NCBI GenBank assembly: GCA_035301265.1
Contig: DATGUP010000004.1
Coordinates: 58,437-122,436, forward strand
DNA: 64,000 nt
Direction: 5' to 3'
Source of the DNA: DATGUP01 sp035301265
GTDB lineage: Bacteria > Bacillota > Bacilli > Bacillales > Amphibacillaceae
Below are positions 25,491-34,202 of the stretch, one piece after another. Position 1 is the first letter of the stretch, and each line of letters starts with the position of its first letter. Under the pieces are notes generated by a model. The model saw only the letters and a program-made list of their open reading frames with translations, did no database searches and was not told where the DNA came from. A program made the translations under genes and the position numbers.

Positions 25491-25697
25491 TTATTGTGGA
25501 CCGCCAAGTTGTTGTTGAGCTGTCTGAACAAGACGTTTTGTAATTTCTCCGCCAACGGAACCATTAGCGCGCGAAGTATTGTCAGCACTGAGATTAACGC
25601 CAAATTCCTGTGCGATTTCCATTTTCATTTGATCCAAAGCTTGTTGAGCGCCAGGCACTACCAACTGATTCGAGTTGTTGGAATTGTTATTTGCCAT
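25491..25697 (-). CDS. sspA: Alpha/beta-type small acid-soluble spore protein
   Basis: A 68-residue SASP that coats and protects spore DNA and is degraded on germination. Visible are an Asn-rich start, the GPR protease site EIAQEFGV, and the conserved GSVGGEITKRLVQ. It is expressed in the forespore (sigma-G) in relatives; I could not find a convincing sigma-G promoter by eye. The ATG follows GGAGGTGAGACATC. A 7-bp inverted repeat lies upstream in the leader. The symbol follows the B. subtilis position; other alpha/beta paralogues are possible. Confidence 0.93.
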   Translation of the reverse strand: MANNNSNNSNQLVVPGAQQALDQMKMEIAQEFGVNLSADNTSRANGSVGGEITKRLVQTAQQQLGGPQ

Positions 25698-25716
25698 GAT
25701 GTCTCACCTCCTTTGG

Positions 25717-25735
25717 TACACATAGATTGTGTACG
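25717..25735. repeat. Inverted repeat upstream of the SASP gene
   Basis: GTACACA-TAGAT-TGTGTAC, an exact 7-base inverted repeat with a 5-base centre. It stands about 20 bases before the SASP start, just upstream of its ribosome site. It could be an operator or a 5' mRNA hairpin. Confidence 0.5.
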
Positions 25736-25797
25736 AAAGAGGCGAAACATGCATGCTATCGGCTGGTAGTTGTTTCTAGAATCGTCATTTTTTTAGT

Positions 25798-27006
25798 CTA
25801 AAGAAGATCTTTAAACGACTCCTCCACGTCTTTTTGATCAGTTATTTTGATCACTTCTGTTTGCTCCACGGCTTCGTGAATGAGTTCAGTGAAATCGTAT
25901 CGCGCTTCCAATTCGTTCACTTTTTCTCTTTTTGGCATCGTCTTCGGTGATTTTGGTACAAAAATGGTACAGCAATCTTCATACGGTCGGATGGAAATCG
26001 GGTAGGTATTAATTTCTCGGGACAGCTGGATGATTTCTTCCTTATCCATCGTTAATAATGGCCGCAGAATAGGATAATTCGTTACTTCATTGATGGCATG
26101 CATACTCTCCATCGTCTGGCTCGCTACCTGGCCGAGGCTTTCCCCATTTGTGATTGATAAAATGCCTTCTTTTTTACAAATTGCCTCGCTAATGCGCACC
26201 ATCATACGTCGCATAATCGTCATTGAATAGCTATCCGGCATCTCTCGGAAAATCGTCTGTTGCAATGTCGTAAATGGCACGATATGAACTTTCATTTTCA
26301 TGCCGTATTCAGTTAACCTTTTCGCCAAATCAAGTACTTTTTGCTTCGCTCGTTCGCTTGTAAAAGGCGGTGAATGAAAATGAACGGCCTCAACTTCTAC
26401 ACCGCGTTTCATCATTAAGTACCCAGCAACCGGACTATCGATCCCGCCCGATAGCATTAAAAGCGTTTTACCGGATGTGCCAACAGGCAGCCCCTTTAGA
26501 CCAGCGATAACGTCTGATGTTACGTACGTCGCCTCTTTTCTAATCTCAACGTGGACAAAAAGATCGGGATTGTGCACATCAACCCGAAACCCTTCGGTAT
26601 TTTTCAATAAATGAGCGCCGAGCACTTGGTTCATGTCTTGAGAGCGTACCGGAAACGATTTGTCAACCCGCTTAACAACCACTTTAAACGTATGCACATC
26701 AGTTCTATTCTGCAATGCCCTTAATGCCGCATGTTTAATTTGTTCAACATCATTGTCCACCTTGCTGGCAAGACTCATACTATGGATTCCGAAGACGGTT
26801 CGACATTTATCGATAATCGGCTGTGGGTCATGACCATTCAATAGGACAAAAATTCTTCCCTGTGTCCGCTTCACTTGAACATCGGAAAATTCTTTCAGTT
26901 TATGCTGAATATTTTGTTGTAGGCGTGCGATAAACATTTTCCGGTTTTTTCCTTTAAGTGCAATCTCGCTATATCGTATTAAAATATGATCAAATTCCAT
27001 ATCCAT
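25798..27006 (-). CDS. thiI: tRNA 4-thiouridine synthase ThiI
   Basis: A tRNA sulfurtransferase that makes 4-thiouridine at position 8 and also supplies sulfur for thiamine in some bacteria. The 402 residues form the short Gram-positive version: an N-terminal ferredoxin-like/THUMP part (to about 165), a PP-loop adenylation domain (LMLSGGIDSPVAGY, near 185) and EDCCTIFVP near the end, with no rhodanese domain. It directly follows the cysteine desulfurase gene (stop TAG, then ATG), which supplies the persulfide, as known for NifZ-ThiI in B. subtilis. Confidence 0.95.
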   Translation of the reverse strand: MDMEFDHILIRYSEIALKGKNRKMFIARLQQNIQHKLKEFSDVQVKRTQGRIFVLLNGHDPQPIIDKCRTVFGIHSMSLASKVDNDVEQIKHAALRALQNRTDVHTFKVVVKRVDKSFPVRSQDMNQVLGAHLLKNTEGFRVDVHNPDLFVHVEIRKEATYVTSDVIAGLKGLPVGTSGKTLLMLSGGIDSPVAGYLMMKRGVEVEAVHFHSPPFTSERAKQKVLDLAKRLTEYGMKMKVHIVPFTTLQQTIFREMPDSYSMTIMRRMMVRISEAICKKEGILSITNGESLGQVASQTMESMHAINEVTNYPILRPLLTMDKEEIIQLSREINTYPISIRPYEDCCTIFVPKSPKTMPKREKVNELEARYDFTELIHEAVEQTEVIKITDQKDVEESFKDLL

Positions 27007-28146
27007 CTACTCCATAACTTCTTTTAATTGCTGAATCGACTGTTCCACTTGTTTTAAAAAGATAGCAATATCCTCGTCTGTTGTATCATAAGAAAGACTG
27101 ATCCTCAAGGCGGACGAAGCGCGTTCCTTATGATGACCGCAAGCGAGGAGAATGCGGCTCGCATCGGTCTCTTTTGATGAACAAGCCGATTTGGTCGATA
27201 CAAAGATATCCTTTTCTCCGAGCATATGAATCAATACTTCTGGTTTAAACCCAGGAACTGAGAAATTGACGATATGGGGTGCCGATCGCGCTGGTGTATT
27301 GACACAAACGTTTGGAATTTTGTCCAAACCTTTAATAAGTCGCTTTTGTTTGTCTTGAAGAGAAGGTAAATCGTTCGCTTCTCGCGCTTTGATAAGGCGA
27401 AGTGCCTTAGCCATGGCCACAGCTCCCGCAAGATTTTCAGTGCCTGGACGAATGCCTTGTTCTTGGTTACCGCCGTGAAATAGAGGAAACAGAGCTGTTC
27501 CTTTTTTCACGTATAAAACACCCGTCCCTTTTAAACCATTGATTTTATGCCCCGACATCGTACATAGATCGATGCCGCTGTTTGATAAATGAAGCGGAAC
27601 CTTCCCGACGCCTTGGACATCATCAACATGGAAAAACAATTTAGGATGCTGTTTGGCTATTTCACCGATTGATTCGATCGGCTGTATAGCCCCCATTTCG
27701 TTATTAACATGCATAATGCTGATGAGTATCGTATCCTCTCGAATCGCCTCGGCGACATCTTCAACCGATACGATACCGTCTTGATTGACGGGTAAATACG
27801 TGATATCAAAACCAAATGACTCAAGACTACGGCATGCTTCAAATACGGATGGATGTTCCACTTTCGTCGTAATAATGTGCTTACCTCTGTTCATGTGTTC
27901 AAACGCAATCCCTTTAATAGCTAGATTGTTCCCTTCCGTTCCCCCTGATGTAAAAATCACTTCATCTTGCTCAACGTTTAAGATGTGTGCCACTTGGGAT
28001 TTCGCTTCCAGCAGCAGTTTTTCGGTTTCTCCCCCAAACCGATGAATGCTTGACGAATTGGCAAAATACGCCCTGGATACCTTTTGAAAACTCTCCAATA
28101 CGGATGGATCAGGTTGCGTTGTAGCACTGTTATCCAGGTATATCAT
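27007..28146 (-). CDS. nifZ: Cysteine desulfurase, NifS/NifZ class
   Basis: A PLP enzyme that takes sulfur from cysteine. It has 379 residues; the PLP lysine is in SGHKINGLKG (about 203), and the persulfide cysteine is in STKSACSSKE (about 325) on a short loop. The start MIYLDNSATTQP is typical. It abuts thiI with no gap, so it is the dedicated sulfur donor for tRNA thiolation (NifZ in B. subtilis). In B. subtilis braB lies between this gene and ezrA; here it is absent. Confidence 0.9.
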   Translation of the reverse strand: MIYLDNSATTQPDPSVLESFQKVSRAYFANSSSIHRFGGETEKLLLEAKSQVAHILNVEQDEVIFTSGGTEGNNLAIKGIAFEHMNRGKHIITTKVEHPSVFEACRSLESFGFDITYLPVNQDGIVSVEDVAEAIREDTILISIMHVNNEMGAIQPIESIGEIAKQHPKLFFHVDDVQGVGKVPLHLSNSGIDLCTMSGHKINGLKGTGVLYVKKGTALFPLFHGGNQEQGIRPGTENLAGAVAMAKALRLIKAREANDLPSLQDKQKRLIKGLDKIPNVCVNTPARSAPHIVNFSVPGFKPEVLIHMLGEKDIFVSTKSACSSKETDASRILLACGHHKERASSALRISLSYDTTDEDIAIFLKQVEQSIQQLKEVME

Positions 28147-28192
28147 ACGAAAACTCCTTGCTACTGATTTTGAAATATATGTTTAGTGTAAT

Positions 28193-28229
28193 CAAAAAAC
28201 AAGACTGACTCAAGTTCATGAGACAGTCT
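28193..28229 (-). terminator. Terminator after ezrA
   Basis: On the minus strand AGACTG-T-CTCA-TGAACT-TGAG-T-CAGTCT, a 10-pair stem with one mismatch, followed by TGTTTTTTG (28193-28201). It lies between ezrA and the desulfurase gene. Confidence 0.75.
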
Positions 28230-28283
28230 AACCATCTTTAGCTTTTCCGATCCATAATCCTTAATAAAGAAGAGCAAGTTTGG

Positions 28284-29969
28284 TTATCCAGTTTCCTCCA
28301 CATGAGCTTCAATGCGTTTGAGTGCTCCCGGTTCTACTTCTTCGAGCGCATGCGCTGCTTTCTCTAAGGCAAGTTCATACTCGAACGAGCGAAAAAGACG
28401 TTCAGATTCGGCCAATTTATTTGCAAGTGTCGCATTTTGGCTTCGGTACCGATTAGCGTATTGGATAACACGTTCGGTTAAATACGCTTGCTCCAATATC
28501 GTCTCGGTCTGTTCAGAAATATTTGCCACAGCTGTTTGGGCTTCAGCCAAAGCTTGTTGGACTTCATTGATATCCAATGGTTGTTTTTCGAGCAAAGCTA
28601 ACACACGATCGTTTTTTTCGACTGCATCTTCCATCATATTCCAAATAAACATCGGTACACCGGGTATGTTACTTTTATTCAGTCGCCGATGGAGCCGTCG
28701 AATTTGTTTTTTCATATCTTGAATGCTCTCTTTCGCTTCCAGCTCGTCCTTTCGCAACATGTCGATCCCTTTTTTAAACGTTTCATGTCGCTTCTGTAGT
28801 TCTTCTAATTGCTGGAAACCATTTTCAAGGATCTCCCTCGATTCCGAGTGCGGTGTGACATCAATGTTCTCCAGAAGTTCACGCAGTTGAGTTTTCAGCT
28901 GATCGATCGCTTTTTCCAATGTAATATATTCTTCCATATCTTCATCTTCCAAATAATAACTGTTTTTCAATACGTCGACTTCCGCTTTCGTTTCTTGAAA
29001 ATCGTTATCCAACTCCTCCAGCATGCTGCGGTAATTGGGTAACTTCGTTTCGACAAACCCTTTGGCGATCGCTTCCTGCTCCAAAATTTGATACATATCC
29101 TCGATTCGTTCCTCTGTTTCTGCGATCACCGACTGTGCCGTAGCCATATCTGCTTTATCCAAAGCATTGACAGCATCAAGCAAGCGACGTTGGTAATCAT
29201 GGATTTCCTTTTCAAAGCCGAGATGTTCGATGTGATAACCTCCTTCTTTCATTTCACGCAAGCCGTGATACAAATCATCGAGCTGAGTGGGTAATTCGTG
29301 TTTGCATGCTTTATACAGCTCAGGAAAGCGATCAAGTTGCTTATCGAGTTCGGCGACGTCTTCTTTTAACTCTTCTACAACTTGTCGAGCTTCCATATAA
29401 TTGCCAGATGCAACAAGCTCATTGTATGTTGCTAATTTTTCTTCCAAATCATCGATGGCTACCTCAAAACGAACCTCGGCTTTTCCGTATTGGTAGCGAT
29501 TTTGCGCTAGTTTTTTGCGCGCGTTTTTAATATGCGGCTGCAACTCTTCCATTTCTTTGCGGCTGGTTTCCTCCGATTCCAGAAGCTCTTCTAACTCATC
29601 GAGCATATTTTGAATATCTTCTTCAATCGACTGTAACGTTTTTTCTATGGATTTCAACAATTTTTTTGCTGTCGGGAACCGATAACGGTCCGCCGCTTCT
29701 TCTGCATCAAACAAAAGCCCGTCAATATCCGAGAGCTCCTTAGAAACAATCTGTTCCCAACGTTCTTTCCACGTTTCAAATTTTTCCTGTGTCTCACCGG
29801 ATAAATTCAATCGTTTAATACGGCTGAGCTGTGATGCGATATCCCGATTTAATATATCGAGCTTCCATTCTTCGTTTCGATCCACCTGATCATAAATTCG
29901 TTTTCGCATGATTAAGGCAACAATGATCGATGCGATGATGACAAGTATGCATCCGATAATGTAAGCCAT
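28284..29969 (-). CDS. ezrA: Septation ring formation regulator EzrA
   Basis: An inner-membrane division protein that restrains FtsZ assembly and helps move PBP1 to and from the septum. It has 561 residues: one N-terminal membrane span (about 3-22), a short basic stretch, then nearly continuous spectrin-like coiled coils, e.g. LNRDIASQLSRIKRLNLSG. The conserved RFRSQN-type segment appears as YANRYRSQNATL near the end. The ATG at 29969 is preceded by GAGGAGG with 9 bases; a longer frame upstream has no site. The neighbours refZ and SftA are also division-related. Confidence 0.95.
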   Translation of the reverse strand: MAYIIGCILVIIASIIVALIMRKRIYDQVDRNEEWKLDILNRDIASQLSRIKRLNLSGETQEKFETWKERWEQIVSKELSDIDGLLFDAEEAADRYRFPTAKKLLKSIEKTLQSIEEDIQNMLDELEELLESEETSRKEMEELQPHIKNARKKLAQNRYQYGKAEVRFEVAIDDLEEKLATYNELVASGNYMEARQVVEELKEDVAELDKQLDRFPELYKACKHELPTQLDDLYHGLREMKEGGYHIEHLGFEKEIHDYQRRLLDAVNALDKADMATAQSVIAETEERIEDMYQILEQEAIAKGFVETKLPNYRSMLEELDNDFQETKAEVDVLKNSYYLEDEDMEEYITLEKAIDQLKTQLRELLENIDVTPHSESREILENGFQQLEELQKRHETFKKGIDMLRKDELEAKESIQDMKKQIRRLHRRLNKSNIPGVPMFIWNMMEDAVEKNDRVLALLEKQPLDINEVQQALAEAQTAVANISEQTETILEQAYLTERVIQYANRYRSQNATLANKLAESERLFRSFEYELALEKAAHALEEVEPGALKRIEAHVEETG

Positions 29970-30131
29970 CTTCCGCACATCCTCCTCACAACTATATATC
30001 CTAACAAGAGGGATTGATCGAACGTGTCCGTTATGTATCATTACTATCATACCATGTATAGCGCCTTTTTTGATAAAAAAATGCAAGTTAATCATTGTTT
30101 TGATAAACCGATTTACAACAAGTCCATGGCG

Positions 30132-30758
30132 CTATTTTAACGTGACAGGACCGAATCGGTTCACCACATAATCAAGCCAATCATGAATCAGGCGGACATA
30201 TTTTTCGACAAACGCATCGTGCGAACTTTGACCAATCACTTGATTTTTCCATTCATGCTGTAGCACATAAGGTGTAACAAGCATGCCTTTGAGTTGCATG
30301 AGTAAAAACTGTTTGTCCATCCCGGATATACGGTTCCAAGACAACGCAGAAAAAAGTGCTTCACGAATGAAATAATTTTCCTTAGCTAAATATGTAACGG
30401 TCATCTCACGAACAAATACAGAATCAAGCGATAATTCCCTATGAATAAAACATGATAATTGATGATTCGTTTGCTTATACTGTATAATGGCTTCAACCAA
30501 CTGTTTAATATGATCGAGCGGACACGTTGCTGTCGCTTGGTTCGAGACGGTCTCGATCATCTGCAAGTAAGCTTCGTAATACTGGATAATAGCATGTTCC
30601 AAAAGGCCTTGCTTGTTTTTGAAATAATAGCTGATCAAAGATACATTGACCGATGCCCTTTTGGCAATATCCCGAACGGAAGTTCCATGAAAACCATATT
30701 GAAAAAATAATTCCGAAGCTGCATCGATCACCTTTTGTTTGGAAAGGTTTTTACCCAT
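30132..30758 (-). CDS. refZ: TetR-family division regulator RefZ
   Basis: A 208-residue TetR-type protein matching RefZ (YttP), which binds sites near the chromosome origin and affects FtsZ ring position during sporulation. The N-terminal HTH includes GFHGTSVRDIAKRASVNVSL and YYFKNKQGLLEH. The C-terminal ligand-type domain has no recognisable motif. The ATG at 30758 follows AAGGAG with 8 bases; a GTG three codons upstream overlaps that site. A 5-bp inverted repeat TTGTC/GACAA lies just upstream at 30775-30790. Confidence 0.85.
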   Translation of the reverse strand: MGKNLSKQKVIDAASELFFQYGFHGTSVRDIAKRASVNVSLISYYFKNKQGLLEHAIIQYYEAYLQMIETVSNQATATCPLDHIKQLVEAIIQYKQTNHQLSCFIHRELSLDSVFVREMTVTYLAKENYFIREALFSALSWNRISGMDKQFLLMQLKGMLVTPYVLQHEWKNQVIGQSSHDAFVEKYVRLIHDWLDYVVNRFGPVTLK

Positions 30759-30858
30759 TGTATTCACTCCTTAATTGTCTTTTACGACAAAGTTGTGAAA
30801 TGTCCTGCATTTTTGCCGATATTTTTCCAATATGACGTATTTGAAAGGGGATATTACA

Positions 30859-31341
30859 ATGTTTCAGAAAATCGAGTATTCGGGAAACCGAACCGAAGAT
30901 TACAAACTATTATGTAAACAACTGCATGCATTAAGCGAGGGAGAAACGGATCATATCGCTATCCTAGCTAATGCTGCAGCCCTTTTAAACCAGTTTTTGC
31001 AAGACATCAACTGGGTCGGGTTTTATTTATGGAAAGAAGACGAGCTAATCCTCGGGCCATTTCAAGGTTTGCCCGCCTGCATCCGGATTGGGTATGGAAA
31101 AGGGGTGTGCGGGACAGCTATCAAAGAAAAACGGACACAACGCGTAGCCGATGTATCACAGTTTCCAGGCCATATTGCTTGTGACAGCGCTAGTCAATCT
31201 GAAATCGTTGTACCGTTGTTCATCGATGATGCACCTTATGGTGTACTCGATATCGACAGCCCGATTAAAAACAGATTCGATACGACGGATGAAGAACATT
31301 TGGAGTCATTTTGTAACATTCTTGTATCTTATTTACAATAG
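30859..31341 (+). CDS. ytsP: Free methionine-(R)-sulfoxide reductase, GAF domain
   Basis: A 160-residue stand-alone GAF-domain enzyme that reduces free methionine-R-sulfoxide. The three conserved cysteines of the family are present: ACIRIG, GVCGTA and HIACDSAS, in the order seen in E. coli fRMsr. NWVGFYL marks the GAF start. The ATG at 30859 has AAAGGGG about 7 bases upstream. It is divergent from refZ and convergent with dgcP. In B. subtilis the same gene (ytsP) also precedes ytrP. Confidence 0.9.
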   Translation: MFQKIEYSGNRTEDYKLLCKQLHALSEGETDHIAILANAAALLNQFLQDINWVGFYLWKEDELILGPFQGLPACIRIGYGKGVCGTAIKEKRTQRVADVSQFPGHIACDSASQSEIVVPLFIDDAPYGVLDIDSPIKNRFDTTDEEHLESFCNILVSYLQ

Positions 31342-31372
31342 AGCAGTCCAATACGTTTAGACTGCTCTTTCT
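31340..31372. terminator. Bidirectional terminator between ytsP and dgcP
   Basis: AGAGCAGTC (31340-31348), 11-base loop, GACTGCTCT (31360-31368), then TTCT. The stem overlaps the ytsP stop codon. The minus side ends in CTCTATTG, a weaker T-tract. Confidence 0.75.
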
Positions 31373-31375
31373 AAG

Positions 31376-33211
31376 TTATTCGCTTTCTCTGTCTCCGGCA
31401 ATGCTGATGCGGTTTTTACCGCTGTTTTTCGCCTTGTATAACGCTTTGTCAGCCCGGATAAACAAATCCCTAACCGAGCTTTGTTTATCTTTGCTCCAAG
31501 TTGCTATACCGCTTGATAAAGTCACACGAGGATTTGTCTTTTTTCCCGCGCACTTGCGAATTTTTTTAGCCATCTGTAAAGCATGTTCCATATCCGCTTG
31601 CGGGAGATAAACGGCTAATTCCTCTCCTCCCCATCGCGCTGCTATTTCTTCTGGACCAAGTTGGTGTTTGATGACCTCGGCCACTTGAATGATCACATGA
31701 TCACCAACGTGATGCCCGTACGTATCATTCACTTTCTTAAAATCATCGATATCAAACAACACTAAAGCGCCTTTTTCTGCTTTTCGCATATCGCAGGCCA
31801 CTTTTTCGTCTAAATATTTACGCGAATAAAGTTTTGTCAAATAGTCGGTTATCGCCGCATGTTCCAATCGTGATTTTAAAATGGAATTGGAAAGTGCCAA
31901 CGCTGAATGCTGAATCAACGACTGCGCTAGTTTAAAACTTTCCAACGAAAAACGATAAGACGCCTCATGCAAAATCATTACAACGCCATACGTCATCTCA
32001 CCTTGCTGTATTGGAATAACGACCATGGAACGGTATGGAAATGCGCCATCGTCTGTTTGAAAATTTCCTGTAAAAATAGCTTCAGTCCGTTTTTTCATCT
32101 GTTGAACGACATATTCAACAAAGGCCTGCCCTACGTCGGTCATGAAAAAATCCGTACTTTGGCTTAATACTTCGAACGATTGAAAAGACCCTTCCTCAAA
32201 TTGGATAAAACCGATTTGCTTTGCATGACATGCAGCGATCAATTGATCTTTTAAAATATCCATGATTTCCGAGGATTGTAAATTTAAATTTAATTGGCGT
32301 GTCGCATCATTGATACGCTTCAAATCATCGACGAGACGCTCTGATTTTCGATACAAAGATGCCCGTTCAAGCGCCTGCCCCGCTGCACTGGAGAGTCTCG
32401 TTATAAACGCTGTTTCCGCTTTGGAAAAAGCCGTTTGATTGCGTGCAGTCATTTGCAATACACCATAAACGCCTTGCTTTCCGCTCAATGGAGAATATAA
32501 ACGAACTGTCTTTTCATCTTGCAAATACTCATATTGGACTTCTCCTGACATAAACGCTTTTGTACTAAGCTCTTCGGCCGTATCAACGGAATACGTAATC
32601 GTTTGAACCGGCAATGTGTTTTCGGTTTCATAATCATGGGATAATAAAAAATCGTACGTGTAATGAGGATAAAGGTGTTCCAAGGCGACAGCAAGCTCCG
32701 ACAAAATTTCTTTTGGGTTATTGGTTCCATGTACACGCATGGTGAGTTCGAATAAAAAACGATTTTTCTTCCTTTTCTCTATACTGGAGTAATAGTCGGC
32801 CGCTATCTGTAAAAACATTTCCAATTCGTGCTTTAAAATTTTTAAAATGACCGCCGATCGTTGTTTCCTTTCAGATATTATTACGAGAAAGCCGCTGTGA
32901 CCGATGTTGGTAGGGATTGGAGTGATATCTGCTTCCAACGTTGCGGCGGGTGCATAAATCACCTCCAAAGGGTTCGTTTCTATAACCCGCTTATCTACTG
33001 ATGTTTTAAATCGGTTTTGAACTTCTTTATTAGCAGCTGTCAGCTGATAGTTGTCATGCTTCGAATCAAGCAAGTAAACAGCTGCGTGGATACCGTGCAA
33101 CGTCTGATTCAATAATGTTGTCAAAGACGATAAGACTTTTTCATATGGCGCATCAATCATCATCGACGTCAATTCAAACAACACGCTTCTTATTTTGTCC
33201 TTGAGTATCAT
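31376..33211 (-). CDS. dgcP: Diguanylate cyclase DgcP with GAF domains
   Basis: A GGDEF enzyme that makes cyclic di-GMP from two GTP. It has 611 residues with N-terminal and central GAF-like sensor domains (about 10-430, no membrane span) and a C-terminal GGDEF domain (about 445-600) with LVLFDIDDFKKVNDTYGH and an intact active loop RWGGEELAV. The inhibitory RxxD site five residues before the loop is absent (GPEE), so product inhibition by that route is not expected. It matches B. subtilis YtrP/DgcP by order. The ATG follows AGGTGATGTT. Confidence 0.9.
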   Translation of the reverse strand: MILKDKIRSVLFELTSMMIDAPYEKVLSSLTTLLNQTLHGIHAAVYLLDSKHDNYQLTAANKEVQNRFKTSVDKRVIETNPLEVIYAPAATLEADITPIPTNIGHSGFLVIISERKQRSAVILKILKHELEMFLQIAADYYSSIEKRKKNRFLFELTMRVHGTNNPKEILSELAVALEHLYPHYTYDFLLSHDYETENTLPVQTITYSVDTAEELSTKAFMSGEVQYEYLQDEKTVRLYSPLSGKQGVYGVLQMTARNQTAFSKAETAFITRLSSAAGQALERASLYRKSERLVDDLKRINDATRQLNLNLQSSEIMDILKDQLIAACHAKQIGFIQFEEGSFQSFEVLSQSTDFFMTDVGQAFVEYVVQQMKKRTEAIFTGNFQTDDGAFPYRSMVVIPIQQGEMTYGVVMILHEASYRFSLESFKLAQSLIQHSALALSNSILKSRLEHAAITDYLTKLYSRKYLDEKVACDMRKAEKGALVLFDIDDFKKVNDTYGHHVGDHVIIQVAEVIKHQLGPEEIAARWGGEELAVYLPQADMEHALQMAKKIRKCAGKKTNPRVTLSSGIATWSKDKQSSVRDLFIRADKALYKAKNSGKNRISIAGDRESE

Positions 33212-33341
33212 AACATCACCTGCGGGTTGATTAGTTTAAGTATAAATACCTAATAACCGTTATTTTTATTATAACGGATGTAGGTACTTTTTCCTATATC
33301 AACGTTTTCTTATTTGTATTTGCAAGAAAACTTGGTTTGGA

Positions 33342-33370
33342 TTGACTTCTACTCGTTAAACTTATATACT
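33342..33370 (+). promoter_or_regulatory. Strong sigma-A promoter for rpsD
   Basis: TTGACT (33342-33347), exactly 17 bases, TATACT (33365-33370). The expected start point near 33377 is just before the first helix of the leader. Confidence 0.85.
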
Positions 33371-33376
33371 AGTCTT

Positions 33377-33545
33377 TGTGTAAAATAAAATGCAGCTTAT
33401 GTGTACCTACGTCTGATGTCATTTTGTTCCTCTCTAACAGAGGTGTATCGTGTAACTCTCTGCTGCTGGAGCGAAGATACATGAAAACAAAATGCACAGC
33501 GTTTGGCACACGATTTTATTTTATGCCAATCACATAAAAAGGAGG
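33377..33545 (+). ncRNA. rpsD mRNA leader, probable S4 autoregulatory element
   Basis: The 344-base gap between dgcP and rpsD contains a leader of about 170 bases rich in nested pairing: an 11-bp helix TAAAATAAAAT/ATTTTATTTTA (33381-33391 with 33513-33523), a 9-bp helix CATTTTGTT/AACAAAATG (33420-33428 with 33486-33494), a hairpin CCTCT/AGAGG (33429-33443), and TGTATC/GATACA (33444-33449 with 33476-33481), which stack into a junction. In B. subtilis ribosomal protein S4 represses its own gene through a leader of this kind. The rest of the gap (33212-33341) shows no gene. Confidence 0.75.
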
Positions 33546-33555
33546 GAGATGCCCA

Positions 33556-34158
33556 ATGGCTCGATATACTGGACCTATTTGGAAAAAGTCGCGCCGCTTT
33601 GGCATTTCATTAACCGGTACTGGAAAAGAGATCAATAAACGTCCATATGCCCCTGGGCAACACGGACCAACGCAGCGCAGAAAAATGTCCGAATACGGAC
33701 TACAGCAACAAGAAAAGCAAAAGCTGCGCTATATGTACGGCTTGAACGAGCGTCAATTCCGTAACTTGTTCAACGAAGCCGGCAAGATGAAAGGTGTTCA
33801 CGGTGAGAACTTTATGATCCTTCTTGAGTCTCGCCTCGATAACCTTGTCTATCGCCTTGGTTTCGCTCGAACACGGAGACAAGCACGCCAGCTCGTTAAC
33901 CACGGGCATATTGTCGTCGATGGAAAGCGGACTGACATTCCTTCATATCGCGTACAACCCGGCCAGGTTATTGGCTTACGCGAGCGTTCGAAAAACTTGG
34001 ATATCGTGAAGGAAGCACTGGAAATGAACAATGTTGTACCCGAGTACTTGACTTTAGATGAGGACAAGCTAGAAGGGACATACAACCGTTATCCAGAACG
34101 TTCTGAACTGCCGGCAGAAATCAATGAAGCGCTTATCGTTGAGTACTACTCACGTTAA
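33556..34158 (+). CDS. rpsD: 30S ribosomal protein S4
   Basis: A primary 16S rRNA-binding protein of the 30S subunit. It has 200 residues with MARYTGPIWKKSRRFGISL at the start and an S4 RNA-binding domain at about 90-150 (LDNLVYRLGFARTRRQARQLV). The zinc cysteines of the C+ type are absent. The ATG is preceded by GGAGGGAGATGCCCA. Transcription starts from the strong promoter upstream, with autoregulation expected through the leader. It is convergent with tyrS. Confidence 0.98.
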   Translation: MARYTGPIWKKSRRFGISLTGTGKEINKRPYAPGQHGPTQRRKMSEYGLQQQEKQKLRYMYGLNERQFRNLFNEAGKMKGVHGENFMILLESRLDNLVYRLGFARTRRQARQLVNHGHIVVDGKRTDIPSYRVQPGQVIGLRERSKNLDIVKEALEMNNVVPEYLTLDEDKLEGTYNRYPERSELPAEINEALIVEYYSR

Positions 34159-34165
34159 GAAAATA

Positions 34166-34202
34166 AAAACACGCATGAGCCATCCGCCCATGCGTGTTTT
34201 TT
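34166..34202. terminator. Bidirectional terminator between rpsD and tyrS
   Basis: AAAACACGCATG (34166-34177), 11-base loop, CATGCGTGTTTT (34189-34200) with TTT continuing on the plus strand and a T-run on the minus side as well. The 12-bp stem is perfect. Confidence 0.9.

Noticed and set aside
29980..30140. Separated inverted repeat TAGCGCC/GGCGCTA around the refZ-ezrA gap
   Set aside because: Arms are about 70 bases apart and there is no T-run; not a convincing terminator.
30775..30790. TTGTC/GACAA repeat upstream of refZ as an autoregulatory operator
   Set aside because: Only 5-base arms; too short to claim, though mentioned with the gene.
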